Position numbers and translations under genes: made by a program. This document shows, one piece after another, positions 26,009 to 34,511 of a stretch of 64,000 nucleotides of DNA (position 1 is its first letter; the number at the start of each line of letters is the position of its first letter). The notes under the pieces are model-generated. The model was not told the origin of the DNA, ran no database searches, and worked only from the letters and a program-made list of their open reading frames with translations. The DNA comes from Kitasatospora kifunensis (GTDB lineage: Bacteria > Actinomycetota > Actinomycetes > Streptomycetales > Streptomycetaceae). The stretch spans positions 3,224,001 through 3,288,000 of the forward strand of contig NZ_JACHJV010000001.1 in assembly GCF_014203855.1 (NCBI RefSeq). Reading direction: 5' to 3'.

Positions 26009-26308
26009 ATGGCAGGGGAATGCAGGCGCTCGGGGTGCCGGTTCGGGAGGAAGCGGGATGCGCGGGGACGTGGTTGGAAGCCCTATTGCTCGTGGGGGTG
26101 CCAGAGATGGGGGGAGTTCCGGAAGGGGGTGACTTCGGGGGCCTACGCCGATCCCATGGGGCGGAGGGAAGTCGAGGCAAGGCTTCGAACCATCGGTGTT
26201 CTACTCGACATCCGAATTGACCCCGATGATGCACTTCCGAATAACTCGTTCCTATTTCTTGGTGAGCATTGCCGCGAGCTTCGCACTTCGAATCAATCGC
26301 CTGAATGA
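26009..26308 (+). CDS. Small Cys-containing hypothetical protein
   Basis: This 99-residue protein starts at an ATG with GGGAGG at proper spacing. The first 35 residues are basic and hold four Cys (CRRSGC and later CSWGC), a possible zinc-binding knuckle. The rest is mixed and unrecognised. It lies between the capsid gene and a long non-coding stretch. Confidence 0.6.
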   Translation: MAGECRRSGCRFGRKRDARGRGWKPYCSWGCQRWGEFRKGVTSGAYADPMGRREVEARLRTIGVLLDIRIDPDDALPNNSFLFLGEHCRELRTSNQSPE

Positions 26309-26766
26309 GCCATCGTTCTTATTCCTTGCATTCGACTCAATGCGCGCCGTGCATTGAGTCTCTTATCATCGCTTCGATTCATCGTTGATCGTTCGTTCCT
26401 GTCGAGTGTGTTCGACTCGTCATCGTCGCTCGCCTGTCCGGCCGGACTGCTCCCGGCCCGCATCGCCGGTGGCTCTACCCCTGGGGAGCATCCCTCCCGG
26501 CCTTCTCGGGGACGGCTACGGCTAAGCGAAAGCCTCGCTGTACGGGTTCCCCCACTTCGGCCGGCCGGGCCGCCGACCAGGCCAGATGACGGGCCATGCG
26601 TGGGCGCGCGTGAACGGGCGCGTGTACGCACGCGAGGGAGCCGTTCCCCAGGATGCCCCGAGCACGGCCCCATGGGGCCGGTTGCGTGGTGACGGGCGAG
26701 GAACCCCCGTCGAATCACCCCGACGACTTCTGCCGTCACCTTCAGATCTGACCTTTGAAAGGCTTT
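26309..26766. other. 458-base region without a supported gene, with hairpins and GC repeats
   Basis: Frames crossing this stretch on both strands lack good starts and have Ser/Arg-rich, shadow-like translations. It contains the hairpin at 26334-26360. At 26604-26633 there is a run rich in alternating purine and pyrimidine, with repeated GGGCGCG/CGTG motifs and CGTGTACGCACG. In an element lacking an obvious replication gene, this could hold a cis-acting site such as an origin or a packaging sequence. Confidence 0.45.
26334..26360 (+). terminator. Perfect hairpin, likely terminator
   Basis: GACTCAATGC and GCATTGAGTC (10-base perfect arms, 7-base loop) are followed by TCTTATC, 26 bases after the stop of the small Cys protein gene. 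A regulatory role is also possible. Confidence 0.55.
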
Positions 26767-27030
26767 ATGAATACCCCCGCGGCCGACCCACCAGAAACCC
26801 TCGACCAGGCTCGAATATGGGAACGAGTGAAGCACCGATACCTCGATCACGGTCTCTGTGTGGGATGTGCCGACCAGGCCGCCTACGGGCATCAGCTCGG
26901 GTTCGGCCGGATACATCCTCCCTGCGAATTGTGTACCCAGACGATCGCAGCATTCCCAATCGAATCCGGGCATGGATGGCGACGAATCGCCGACCCCTCC
27001 CGCCGTACTCCACGGAAGCACTGGAATTGA
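26767..27030 (+). CDS. Small zinc-ribbon-like phage-type protein
   Basis: This 87-residue protein contains two CxxC pairs (GLCVGCADQAAYGHQ and PPCELCTQ) separated by about 20 residues, a zinc-ribbon arrangement. Similar small proteins occur near HNH genes in actinobacterial phages, as far as I recall. The ATG at 26767 has GAAAGG four bases upstream; a TTG at 26755 is an alternative. It overlaps the HNH gene by 55 bases in another frame. Confidence 0.6.
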   Translation: MNTPAADPPETLDQARIWERVKHRYLDHGLCVGCADQAAYGHQLGFGRIHPPCELCTQTIAAFPIESGHGWRRIADPSRRTPRKHWN

Positions 27031-27347
27031 TTCGCAACGGATTCGACAACGGCCAGCGCCGGGCCAGACTGCCCGCAGATTGGCCACAGCGACGACTTAT
27101 CGTCCTCGCACGTGATGGTTACCGCTGTCGCGCCATTCGGGCCGACACAGGCCGCCCCTGTGAAGCCTCGGCCAACCAGGTGGACCACATCCGCCGGGGT
27201 GATGATCACGGGTACGCCAACCTGCAAGCGCTCTGCCAGCACCACCACGCCAGCAAGACCGGCAGCGAGGGCGGAAGGGCCGCCAGCGTCGCCCGCAGCA
27301 GGCGGGCCAGGCTCCGGCCGCCGGAGCGGCATCCGGGCGCCCTGTAG
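26976..27347 (+). CDS. HNH endonuclease
   Basis: This 123-residue nuclease has the beta-beta-alpha-metal motif: ARDGYRCRAI with the first Cys, then CEASANQVDHIRRGDDHG with the D-H pair, and NLQALCQHHHASKTG with the zinc and catalytic residues. The C-terminus is basic. The ATG at 26976 is tentative, as the ribosome-binding site is weak. In tailed phages such genes usually lie beside terminase and assist packaging. Here no terminase is present. Confidence 0.85.
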   Translation: MATNRRPLPPYSTEALELIRNGFDNGQRRARLPADWPQRRLIVLARDGYRCRAIRADTGRPCEASANQVDHIRRGDDHGYANLQALCQHHHASKTGSEGGRAASVARSRRARLRPPERHPGAL

Positions 27348-27368
27348 GCCCGTCCGGGCGCGTTGGAG

Positions 27369-27409
27369 CCCCGGCCATCCGCTCCGGGGGGAACGGCGGA
27401 CGGCCGGGG
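27369..27409. terminator. Bidirectional terminator between the HNH gene and cargo genes
   Basis: CCCCGGCC-A-TCCGC and GCGGA-C-GGCCGGGG form a 13-base stem with one mismatch between the convergent genes. Confidence 0.75.
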
Positions 27410-27423
27410 CGGTCGAGGGCGGC

Positions 27424-28506
27424 CTACTCGCCCGGGTCGGGACCGGTGTAGGCCGGGGAACGGAAGATGCGGCGGAACGCGCCGTGCCCGTGCTGCTGGT
27501 CGAGCCAGCCGGTCAGGCCAGACAGGTCGCCGCTGATCATGGCAGCGACTATGAGCCCGTGCAGGATCCTCGGGTCCGCGCCGCCCACCTCGCTGAGGAA
27601 GTGCTGATACCGCGCCCCGACACCGTGTTCGTATCCAGCCATGGCCAGGTGGAAGCGGGTAGCAATCCCGGGCTCGGCGTGGTCGAAGTCGGACGGCTCA
27701 AGGCGCCCCGTGGTGTCTCGGAACGCCAGCCGATCGGGCGGTGCGATCCGCTCGGCCAGGCCGAGGTGATCGGCCACCGTGGCAGCGATCGTCCGGGCCT
27801 CCCGGTCGGTCGCCCCTTCCATCACGATGCCCAGGTTGCGGGTCGAAACGGCGTCGTCCGGGTCGGGGGCCGAGTACGTACGCCCTTGAGGGTCACGCCA
27901 GTTGATTCCGTACCGGCTCCGTATCGGCTGCCCATCCTGGAGCCGGTACTCCCGGAACGACCCCCAGTGAAGGCAGTCGTGGGCGTAGCTGCGGATGAGG
28001 TCGAGCGCTACCAGTTCCGCCGAGGCCAACCGGGGATCACTCAGCCGCCCGTACCGGGTGATCACCGACGCCAGCTGCACGTGCCGGTATCCCTGGTTCG
28101 GGTAGTGGAACCCGCCGAAGGCGTCAGGCTGGGTCGAGCGCACCCCGACCCACACCCGATCGATCGGCAACAGCTGGTGTAACCCCAATTCCCGGTACCG
28201 GTCGGCCAGTAGGGCTGCCCCACGTCGGAACACCTCCCGCGCCGGCTCGTCCACCCAGGTATCCAGCACCCAGTGCAGCAGCGAGAACGTGACGTGCGGG
28301 TGCGCCTGGTCCAGGGCGGCCGTCGACCGCCGTCCGGCCAGCAGATGCGCCAGCTCGGCGCGCTCGGCCAGGTCCCCTGTCAGGTGCTCGTTCGGTCCCA
28401 GGCACGACGGGGTGAGCGAGCGGCCGAGGGTCAGAACCGCTGACGGCTGATCAGCTGCCGGTGCGAGTCCTGCATCCCCTCGGGGAGATTGTCCGGTGAG
28501 AACCAT
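27424..28506 (-). CDS. Unknown histidine-rich cargo protein
   Basis: This 360-residue protein is not recognised. It has a distinctive central segment, DLIRSYAHDCLHWGSFREYR, whose closely spaced His, Asp, Cys and Glu could bind a metal. There is also YGINWRDPQGRTYSAPDPDD and a C-terminal FRSPAYTGPDPGE. There is no signal peptide or membrane segment. The ATG has TTGGAGG just upstream. It overlaps the 3' end of the NUDIX gene by 76 bases in another frame, so the two are probably co-expressed. As cargo next to a NUDIX hydrolase, a nucleotide-linked or defence role is possible but unproven. Confidence 0.65.
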   Translation of the reverse strand: MVLTGQSPRGDAGLAPAADQPSAVLTLGRSLTPSCLGPNEHLTGDLAERAELAHLLAGRRSTAALDQAHPHVTFSLLHWVLDTWVDEPAREVFRRGAALLADRYRELGLHQLLPIDRVWVGVRSTQPDAFGGFHYPNQGYRHVQLASVITRYGRLSDPRLASAELVALDLIRSYAHDCLHWGSFREYRLQDGQPIRSRYGINWRDPQGRTYSAPDPDDAVSTRNLGIVMEGATDREARTIAATVADHLGLAERIAPPDRLAFRDTTGRLEPSDFDHAEPGIATRFHLAMAGYEHGVGARYQHFLSEVGGADPRILHGLIVAAMISGDLSGLTGWLDQQHGHGAFRRIFRSPAYTGPDPGE

Positions 28507-28883
28507 CGGGCCTCCAAGATCTCAAACGAAGCGACCTTGATCCGTCCGCTGACGTACAACGCCTCGTAGGCGACTTCGACGCGCAGCTTGTAACCGCTCT
28601 TCAGGTGCGCCAGCTCGCACACCTTCACCGTGAGCCCGGTCTCCTCCCGGACCTCTCGCACGATGGTGTCCTCGAACGCCTCCTTGGCGTTCGCGTAGCC
28701 GGTCGGCAGACCCCACTGCCGACCCTCCGGCCACATCCGGTGCTTGAGCAGCAGCACCCGGCCTTCCTCATCGCGGACGATGCCCGTGACCCCGACCATG
28801 AACTTCGAGTGCCACAGCCACAGCACGCGCCACTGCATCGGACCCCGGATGATCCGCCAGAGCTTCGCAGCGATCTTCTTCAT
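28431..28883 (-). CDS. NUDIX hydrolase (element cargo)
   Basis: This 150-residue protein has a complete NUDIX box near residues 62-84 (GYANAKEAFEDTIVREVREE then TGL). The N-terminal 30 residues are basic and hydrophobic (LWRIIRGPMQWRVLWLWHSK), so it may associate with membrane or nucleic acid. The substrate is a nucleoside diphosphate derivative of unknown type. It is followed by the overlapping histidine-rich gene. Confidence 0.85.
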   Translation of the reverse strand: MKKIAAKLWRIIRGPMQWRVLWLWHSKFMVGVTGIVRDEEGRVLLLKHRMWPEGRQWGLPTGYANAKEAFEDTIVREVREETGLTVKVCELAHLKSGYKLRVEVAYEALYVSGRIKVASFEILEARWFSPDNLPEGMQDSHRQLISRQRF

Positions 28884-29000
28884 GGGTTCGCCCCTTCATC
28901 GGTGGCCACTCCCGCGCGCCGCTCGCACGGTCGGCCCACACTCCCGCACACCACCTCATCGACACCAAATCCCGTGATCATCAGACCAATTGGGGTGGCG

Positions 29001-29423
29001 TCAGTGCTGGTGCCGGTGCCGCAGACGTTCCGAGCGCATGACCGCTTGTCGGGTCCGCTCGACAGCCACCTGATCGCACATCTCCAGGCCGGTGGGCGGC
29101 TCGGCCGGCGCCTCGGTGTAGAGGTCGAACAGCAACCAGTCGGCGTGCTCCGGCAACGGCTTCTTGCGCTGCTCGGCGCGGACGCGGGTGGTACTCACCG
29201 CGTACTGCTTGCGGGTGTCGGCCTGCATCAGCCACAGACGGGCGTGATAGGCGTCGGGGAAGGCCAGCAGCACCGATCGGCCGGACGGGTCCGGCAGCGT
29301 GCAGAACTCGCCCAAGACCACATCCCGCAGGACGTGAGACCCCGCAGCCTCCACCACCTCATAGCGCATCACCAGGCCCGGCTTCGGCTCCCCGGGCGCC
29401 ACCATCAGATCAAGCGGCGGCAT
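29001..29423 (-). CDS. Hypothetical protein of the element
   Basis: This 140-residue protein is not recognised. It looks like a compact alpha/beta domain (GLVMRYEVVEAAGSHVLRDV, AFPDAYHARLWLMQADTRKQ) with a basic C-terminal tail ending in RLRHRHQH. The ATG at 29423 is preferred over one 81 bases upstream because AGAGGGCGG lies before it and the extra residues are unlike a protein core. Confidence 0.55.
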   Translation of the reverse strand: MPPLDLMVAPGEPKPGLVMRYEVVEAAGSHVLRDVVLGEFCTLPDPSGRSVLLAFPDAYHARLWLMQADTRKQYAVSTTRVRAEQRKKPLPEHADWLLFDLYTEAPAEPPTGLEMCDQVAVERTRQAVMRSERLRHRHQH

Positions 29424-29555
29424 TGCGGGCCGCCCTCTGCTCCGTACACCTCGGAATGGACATGCTTTGCTCCCCTTCGCCTGGCGTTGTGGGCGAGGAG
29501 TCAAGCTACGGGATTCAAGCCAGCCATTCCAAATTTATTCACGTGGCTGCATAAA

Positions 29556-30398
29556 TTACTGAGCCGAGCCCCGAAAGTCATCGGACCACTGTTCGAGCAG
29601 GCTCCGCATCTCCCCGCCAAAGAGAGCGAATCTCTCCATAGCCGCAAAGGCTTCCAAGTGCATCGCCACGTCTTTTGAGTCCCTGAGAGCCAGAACGCCA
29701 CTGGTTGTTTCGATGGTGACCAAGGATGCGTCATATACCGTGAAAGTGTCCATCGGCGCCACCGGCATAAGCCCCCTCAGAGGGATCACACCGAATCGGA
29801 CGTTGGGAAGCCGTGACACGGAGACGAGTCGATCGAGTTGCATCGCCATGGCCGGCGCAGGGATCAATGGCCACCTCACGGCCATTTCCGACAAGAGGAA
29901 CGTGAACTTCTTGCTGGTGTCATAGAGGACTTCTTGACGACTCAGCTTCCGCGCAATGAGCTTGCTCTGATCTCCGTCGAGGTGAGCAAGGCTGGCCTTG
30001 ATGTATTCGGGAGTCGAGAGGAGTCCCGTAATCATCGACAGCAGGAAGAACCTGAACTCCGTAGATGATGACTCCAGGCCGGCAAGCTCTTGTTGCTTGT
30101 GATGGAGCCCCTTCCGCCGAAGCGCTCGGAGGCTCTGCCAGTCGGTATTCGCCAGGCGGGCAAGCTCCGTGACTCTGGCCAGTACCTCCGGCGGGGCCTC
30201 CAGGGTGCGGAGGATCTGTTCCACATCCACGAGACTCGCGGGGCTCTTCCCGTTCTCAATCCTGGAAATCTTGGACTGAGACATGTTGCAGCGCGCAGCG
30301 AGCCGGGCCCCTGAGAGCCCGGCTCGCTTCCGCAGTTCTTTCAGTGTTGCAGCCAGTTCCTGTTTCGACTGACCCAGCTGCTCAGGGCTGAGCGTCAC
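29556..30398 (-). CDS. XRE-family regulator with DUF5753
   Basis: This 280-residue protein has an N-terminal helix-turn-helix (residues 14-70: LSGARLAARCNMSQSKISRI) followed by DUF5753 (about 100-275). The pair is characteristic of Streptomyces WhiJ/BldB-type regulatory loci. DUF5753 probably senses a ligand or partner protein. It is the last gene of a three-gene unit with GTGA overlap to the DUF6879 gene. Confidence 0.88.
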   Translation of the reverse strand: MTLSPEQLGQSKQELAATLKELRKRAGLSGARLAARCNMSQSKISRIENGKSPASLVDVEQILRTLEAPPEVLARVTELARLANTDWQSLRALRRKGLHHKQQELAGLESSSTEFRFFLLSMITGLLSTPEYIKASLAHLDGDQSKLIARKLSRQEVLYDTSKKFTFLLSEMAVRWPLIPAPAMAMQLDRLVSVSRLPNVRFGVIPLRGLMPVAPMDTFTVYDASLVTIETTSGVLALRDSKDVAMHLEAFAAMERFALFGGEMRSLLEQWSDDFRGSAQ

Positions 30399-30907
30399 GA
30401 CCTGACGTACTCCAAGAACGGGACTGATTCCGCAACGGCCACCCGCTGATACTCGACGAAGGGGGCGGGGTCGCCGCCGAAGAGCTCGCGGCTGATCTGC
30501 GTTCCATCCGCCCTGTAGTTCATGAGAACAATCTTGGACTGGTCGAAAATCCAGAAGTCCCGCACTGACGGAAGTGGGTTTTCCCTGTCGGTCACGTCAA
30601 GGATTCGAATATCCTCGCCAGCCCTCACGTGATGCCGATAGTAGTACTCGAATTCGAAGCGAAGGTAGTCGGAGAGCGGACGGGTAACAATGTGAACGCG
30701 ACCGACGCGCTTTCCCTCGGCCGTCCACTGCTCCACTTCGTCCATCCACCCGGACTTGTAGTCCTCGGGCGAGCTTTCTCCAGCCAGAAAGCGTGCCAGC
30801 TTCTCCGCTTCCTGCGGCATGGTGTAGGTGGGCAGCGTTTCGAGCCGCCACGCCTCCGACTGCATGGAATCGAAGCACTGATTCCAGGCATCACCAGCCA
30901 AGAGCAC
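30395..30907 (-). CDS. DUF6879 family protein
   Basis: This 170-residue protein contains SGWMDEVEQWTAEGKRVGRV, HIVTRPLSDYLRFEFEYYYR, and VRDFWIFDQSKIVLMNYRAD, matching the DUF6879 pattern common beside DUF5753 regulators. The GTG at 30907 is chosen since GGGAGG lies six bases before it; it overlaps the preceding small gene by 17 bases. The function is unknown, and it may be a partner or target of the adjacent regulator. Confidence 0.75.
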   Translation of the reverse strand: MLLAGDAWNQCFDSMQSEAWRLETLPTYTMPQEAEKLARFLAGESSPEDYKSGWMDEVEQWTAEGKRVGRVHIVTRPLSDYLRFEFEYYYRHHVRAGEDIRILDVTDRENPLPSVRDFWIFDQSKIVLMNYRADGTQISRELFGGDPAPFVEYQRVAVAESVPFLEYVRS

Positions 30908-31112
30908 GGAATGCCTCCCGCAGCGTTTCCTCAGGGATCTCGACCAGGCCCTCACCCGTCGGCGGGGTGAAGGCGTTGGCCAGGTCGCCCTGGACCAGGA
31001 ACGATCCCTTCGCCGTGCGGTAGACGTTGGGGCAGTCCTTCTCCCCGCACGTACCGTTGCCGTTCCCGTTACCGGTGTTGGTCAGGCGGGTCAGCTCTGC
31101 GCGATCAGACAT
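30891..31112 (-). CDS. Small protein of the DUF5753/DUF6879 module
   Basis: This 73-residue protein has the segment CGEKDCPNVYRTAKGSFLVQ, which I have seen in small partners of XRE-DUF5753 regulators, preceded by an Asn/Gly repeat (NTGNGNGNG). A very good AAGGAGG site lies at the right distance from the ATG at 31112. It is the first gene of the three-gene regulatory unit. The fold and role are unknown; it occupies the place often held by DUF397. Confidence 0.7.
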   Translation of the reverse strand: MSDRAELTRLTNTGNGNGNGTCGEKDCPNVYRTAKGSFLVQGDLANAFTPPTGEGLVEIPEETLREAFRALGW

Positions 31113-31138
31113 GTCAAGCCTCCTTGTCACAAGCCAGG

Positions 31139-31157
31139 TTGACGAACTAACAGTCAA
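31139..31157. promoter_or_regulatory. Candidate operator/promoter of the DUF5753 module
   Basis: TTGAC-N9-GTCAA is a perfect inverted repeat 27 bases upstream of the small gene. The minus-strand reading includes TTGACT, which could be a -35 element, so a regulator bound here would block the promoter. Confidence 0.45.
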
Positions 31158-31227
31158 GCTAGAGGTGCCAGGGGCAGGCCGTCTATGCATGAACGCGACT
31201 ATGCACGTCATTGACTAAGGATCATGG

Positions 31228-31536
31228 TCAGCTCAGTACTGCACTGTCCAGCTTCGCCAGAACCTCAGCAGGCCACGGACCCGGCTTCCAGTCACCGTCG
31301 AAGTGAGTCACTACGCCATCGCGCTCGTGAAGCTCGCCGATGATCGGAACCTCAGCCCTGACAGAGAAGGGCCCGATCCTCACCTGATCGACGTCTTTCC
31401 AGCCGAGGGCAAGCTGCGCGAAGGCGCGGGCCTGTTCCAAGGTGCCTGCACAGTAAGACCCCGCAGGCGACCGACTCCGATCCGCCTGGGACTCGGTGAC
31501 AGCCTCGAAGTAGATCTTGTGGTCATCAAAGCTCAT
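31228..31536 (-). CDS. Hypothetical protein at the right end of the element
   Basis: This 102-residue protein starts at ATG 31536 (MSFDDHKIYFEAVTESQAD). It has aromatic/acidic segments (GPFSVRAEVPIIGELHERDG, THFDGDWKPGPWPAEVL) and is unrecognised. The reading frame is open further upstream, but that part overlaps the arm repeats and terminator and is unlikely to be translated. Confidence 0.55.
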   Translation of the reverse strand: MSFDDHKIYFEAVTESQADRSRSPAGSYCAGTLEQARAFAQLALGWKDVDQVRIGPFSVRAEVPIIGELHERDGVVTHFDGDWKPGPWPAEVLAKLDSAVLS

Positions 31537-31649
31537 GCTCACGAGGCTACCGGCAGGGTGCGAACCTGGGGGTTGCGGCCAGTGGGCACCCGACAGCAAG
31601 GCGGACGGGAAGATCACCTCCACGGCCAGCTGAGAGGCCGTCAGATTGG

Positions 31650-31667
31650 TCACCACCAAGTCACCAC
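31650..31667. repeat. Integrase arm-type repeats, right end
   Basis: TCACCAC occurs at 31650-31656 and 31661-31667, matching the three copies near the left core site. Together they would flank the core in the circular attP. Confidence 0.5.
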
Positions 31668-31688
31668 CATGCCGAGGAACACACAGAA

Positions 31689-31723
31689 GCGGCCCGGAAC
31701 ACTCCGAAGAGTGACCGGGCCGC
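31689..31723. terminator. Strong hairpin at the right end of the element, now terminating ychF
   Basis: GCGGCCCGG and CCGGGCCGC enclose a second stem (CACTC-CGAA-GAGTG). It lies 65 bases beyond the ychF stop and supplies the terminator that ychF lost on insertion. Confidence 0.8.
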
Positions 31724-31787
31724 ATGGGTTCTGACCTGCTTGTTTGCAGCTATCGACCTGGGGTGATAAAGGCCCCGCCGTTATGCA

Positions 31788-32861
31788 CTAGACGTTGAAG
31801 CGGAACTCCACCACGTCGCCGTCCTGCATCACGTAGTCCTTGCCCTCGATGCGGGACTTGCCCTTGGCGCGGGCCTCGGGGATGGAGCCGCACTCGACCA
31901 GGTCGTCGAAGGAGACGATCTCGGCCTTGATGAAGCCCTTCTGGAAGTCGGTGTGGATCACGCCGGCGGCCTCGGGGGCGGTGGCGCCCTTCTTGATGGT
32001 CCAGGCACGCACCTCCTTCGGGCCGGCGGTGAGGTAGGTCTGCAGGCCCAGGGTGTCGAAGCCGACGCGGCCGAGGGTGGCCATGCCGGGCTCATCCTGG
32101 CCCATGGACTGGAGGAGCTCCAGGGCGTCGGCGTCGTCCATGCCGATCAGCTCGGACTCGATCTTGGCGTTCAGGAAGATCGCCTCGGCCGGGGCGACCA
32201 GGCCGCGCAGGCCGTCCTTGAACTCCTCATCGGTCAGCTCGTCCTCGTCCACGTTGAAGACGTAGAGGAAGGGCTTGGTGGTGAGCAGGTGCAGCTCGCG
32301 CACCGAGGGGGAGTCGAAGCCGACCTCGAAGAGGGTCTTGCCGGACTCCAGCACCTTCTGGGCGGCCTCGGCGGCGGCGAGCGTGGCGGCCGACTCCTTC
32401 TTCAGGCGGGCCTCCTTCTGCAGCCGCGGCAGCACCTTCTCGACCGACTGCAGGTCGGCCAGGATCAGCTCGGTGTTGATGGTCTCGATGTCGTCCTTGG
32501 GCGAGACCTTGCCGTCCACGTGGACCACGTCCGGGTCGTTGAAGGCCCGGATGACCTGGCAGATCGCGTCCGACTCGCGGATGTTGGCGAGGAACTTGTT
32601 GCCCAGGCCCTCGCCCTCCGAGGCGCCGCGGACGATACCGGCGATGTCCACGAAGTCGACGGTGGCGGGCAGGATCCGCTCCGACTTGAAGATCTCGGCA
32701 AGCTTGGCCAGCCGGTGGTCCGGGACGCCGACCACGCCGACGTTCGGCTCGATGGTGGCGAACGGGTAATTGGCCGCCAGGACGTCGTTCTTGGTCAGGG
32801 CGTTGAACAGAGTCGACTTGCCGACGTTCGGCAGGCCGACGATTCCGATCGTGAGCGACAT
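31788..32861 (-). CDS. ychF: Ribosome-binding ATPase YchF (Obg family)
   Basis: This 357-residue protein has G1 [18 protein letters not shown] (residues 5-22) and G3 [16 protein letters not shown]. The altered specificity motif NVDE replaces NKxD, which is why the family prefers ATP. A helical insert and a C-terminal TGS domain ending in VVEFRFNV follow. The last codons (Phe-Asn-Val-TAG) include the element attachment core, so the final base of the Val codon and the stop are donated by the element. The protein is unchanged. The ATG at 32861 is chosen from conservation. Confidence 0.97.
   Translation of the reverse strand: MSLTIGIVGLPNVGKSTLFNALTKNDVLAANYPFATIEPNVGVVGVPDHRLAKLAEIFKSERILPATVDFVDIAGIVRGASEGEGLGNKFLANIRESDAICQVIRAFNDPDVVHVDGKVSPKDDIETINTELILADLQSVEKVLPRLQKEARLKKESAATLAAAEAAQKVLESGKTLFEVGFDSPSVRELHLLTTKPFLYVFNVDEDELTDEEFKDGLRGLVAPAEAIFLNAKIESELIGMDDADALELLQSMGQDEPGMATLGRVGFDTLGLQTYLTAGPKEVRAWTIKKGATAPEAAGVIHTDFQKGFIKAEIVSFDDLVECGSIPEARAKGKSRIEGKDYVMQDGDVVEFRFNV
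31792..31806. repeat. Right attachment site core (attR) inside ychF
   Basis: This is the second copy of ACGTTGAAGCGGAAC. It covers the last codons of ychF on the minus strand (F-R-F-N-V), with the TAG stop just outside on the element side. Confidence 0.85.
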
Positions 32862-32999
32862 GAAGCGAGATCCCGTGGGCTTGGAGGGCGTGGAGCGGCA
32901 CCGTACGGGCCGACCGCCCAGTCTAACGGGGGAGGACACGCAGCAGGTCTTGAGGCGTCATTACCCAAGGTGATGTAAATCGGACCGTACGTTGGGCGT

Positions 33000-33602
33000 G
33001 TGGAGCAGAGCATCCGAACCCAGCCGCCCGGGCCCCGACCCCGACCGCCAGCCGGCGGTGGGTCGCGCGAGGCCGCCGTTCCGGGGCCGGCCGCGCCCCG
33101 CGATGCCGTCACCGTACGGCCGTCCAAACCCCGCCCCGCCTCCAGTGGGCCGGCCCCCCTGATCCGGCTGCGCCAGCGGCTGACCAGGACCGGGGCGGGT
33201 GGCGAGTCCGTCAAGCGTCCCGGGCCGCCGACCCGGCTGACCGCGATCGGCACCGGCCTGCTGGCGGTGTGCGGCACCCTCGCCTTCGGGCTGCTCGACC
33301 AGCTGCTCTTCGGCGGCCTCGGGGTGCTGTTCGGGCTCGGCTTCCTGCTGGTCTGCTTCCAGAGCGCGGTGCGGGTCCGGCTCGCCGACCTGCCGGCCGC
33401 GCCGATCAGCGGGCCGATCGCCTTCGCACTGGCCATCGCGCTGCTCGGCCCGGCGCCGCTGCCCGGGGTGATCGGTCAGGTGCTGGCGCTCTGCGCCGGG
33501 CTGGCCCAGCGGGCGGGGTGGCTCTTCGCCGGAACGGGGCTGGCCGCGATGATCGTCGCCGCGCGGTTCGTCGCCCAGCGCCGGATCCGCCGCAGCCGCT
33601 GA
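33000..33602 (+). CDS. DUF6542-type membrane protein
   Basis: This 200-residue protein has a Pro/Arg-rich cytosolic N-terminus (1-75) followed by four hydrophobic segments (about 80-97, 100-117, 135-150 and 155-190). It matches the short DUF6542 proteins found beside ychF and ppgK in Streptomyces. There is no known activity. The GTG start at 33000 has no clear ribosome-binding site, so leaderless translation or a different start is possible. Confidence 0.65.
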   Translation: MEQSIRTQPPGPRPRPPAGGGSREAAVPGPAAPRDAVTVRPSKPRPASSGPAPLIRLRQRLTRTGAGGESVKRPGPPTRLTAIGTGLLAVCGTLAFGLLDQLLFGGLGVLFGLGFLLVCFQSAVRVRLADLPAAPISGPIAFALAIALLGPAPLPGVIGQVLALCAGLAQRAGWLFAGTGLAAMIVAARFVAQRRIRRSR

Positions 33603-33635
33603 GGCGGATTCAGACCCGCAGGCGGCAGGGGCTCG

Positions 33636-34397
<762 letters not shown>

Positions 34398-34511
34398 GTC
34401 GCGTCTCCTTGGGAATCAGGCCGAGGGAAACCGGCCCCCGTACGACCGTACGAGAGTTGGCGACCGATGGCAGCCGGAACCTGCCGCCACGTCAGGTCAC
34501 CCGAGCGCCGC

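Larger units (their letters stand above)
21213..31806. mobile_element. 10.6-kb integrated element in the 3' end of ychF (capsid-encoding satellite-like)
   Basis: The element is bounded by a 15-base direct repeat (ACGTTGAAGCGGAAC), one copy in the last codons of ychF and one beside the displaced ychF terminator. A tyrosine integrase gene lies just inside the left end. Phage-type content is limited to scaffold-like, major capsid, excisionase-like and HNH genes. There is no terminase, portal, tail, holin or lysin. The right half carries a NUDIX/histidine-rich pair and a DUF6879/DUF5753 regulatory module. The capsid segment uses visibly more A/T in third positions than the surrounding chromosome. 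Interpretation as a phage satellite or reduced prophage is inferred. Confidence 0.85.

Noticed and set aside
26293..27087. A minus-strand frame of 264 codons crossing the gene-free part of the element
   Set aside because: It overlaps the zinc-ribbon and HNH genes antisense, its composition is Arg/Ser/Gly-rich, and no start signal was found.
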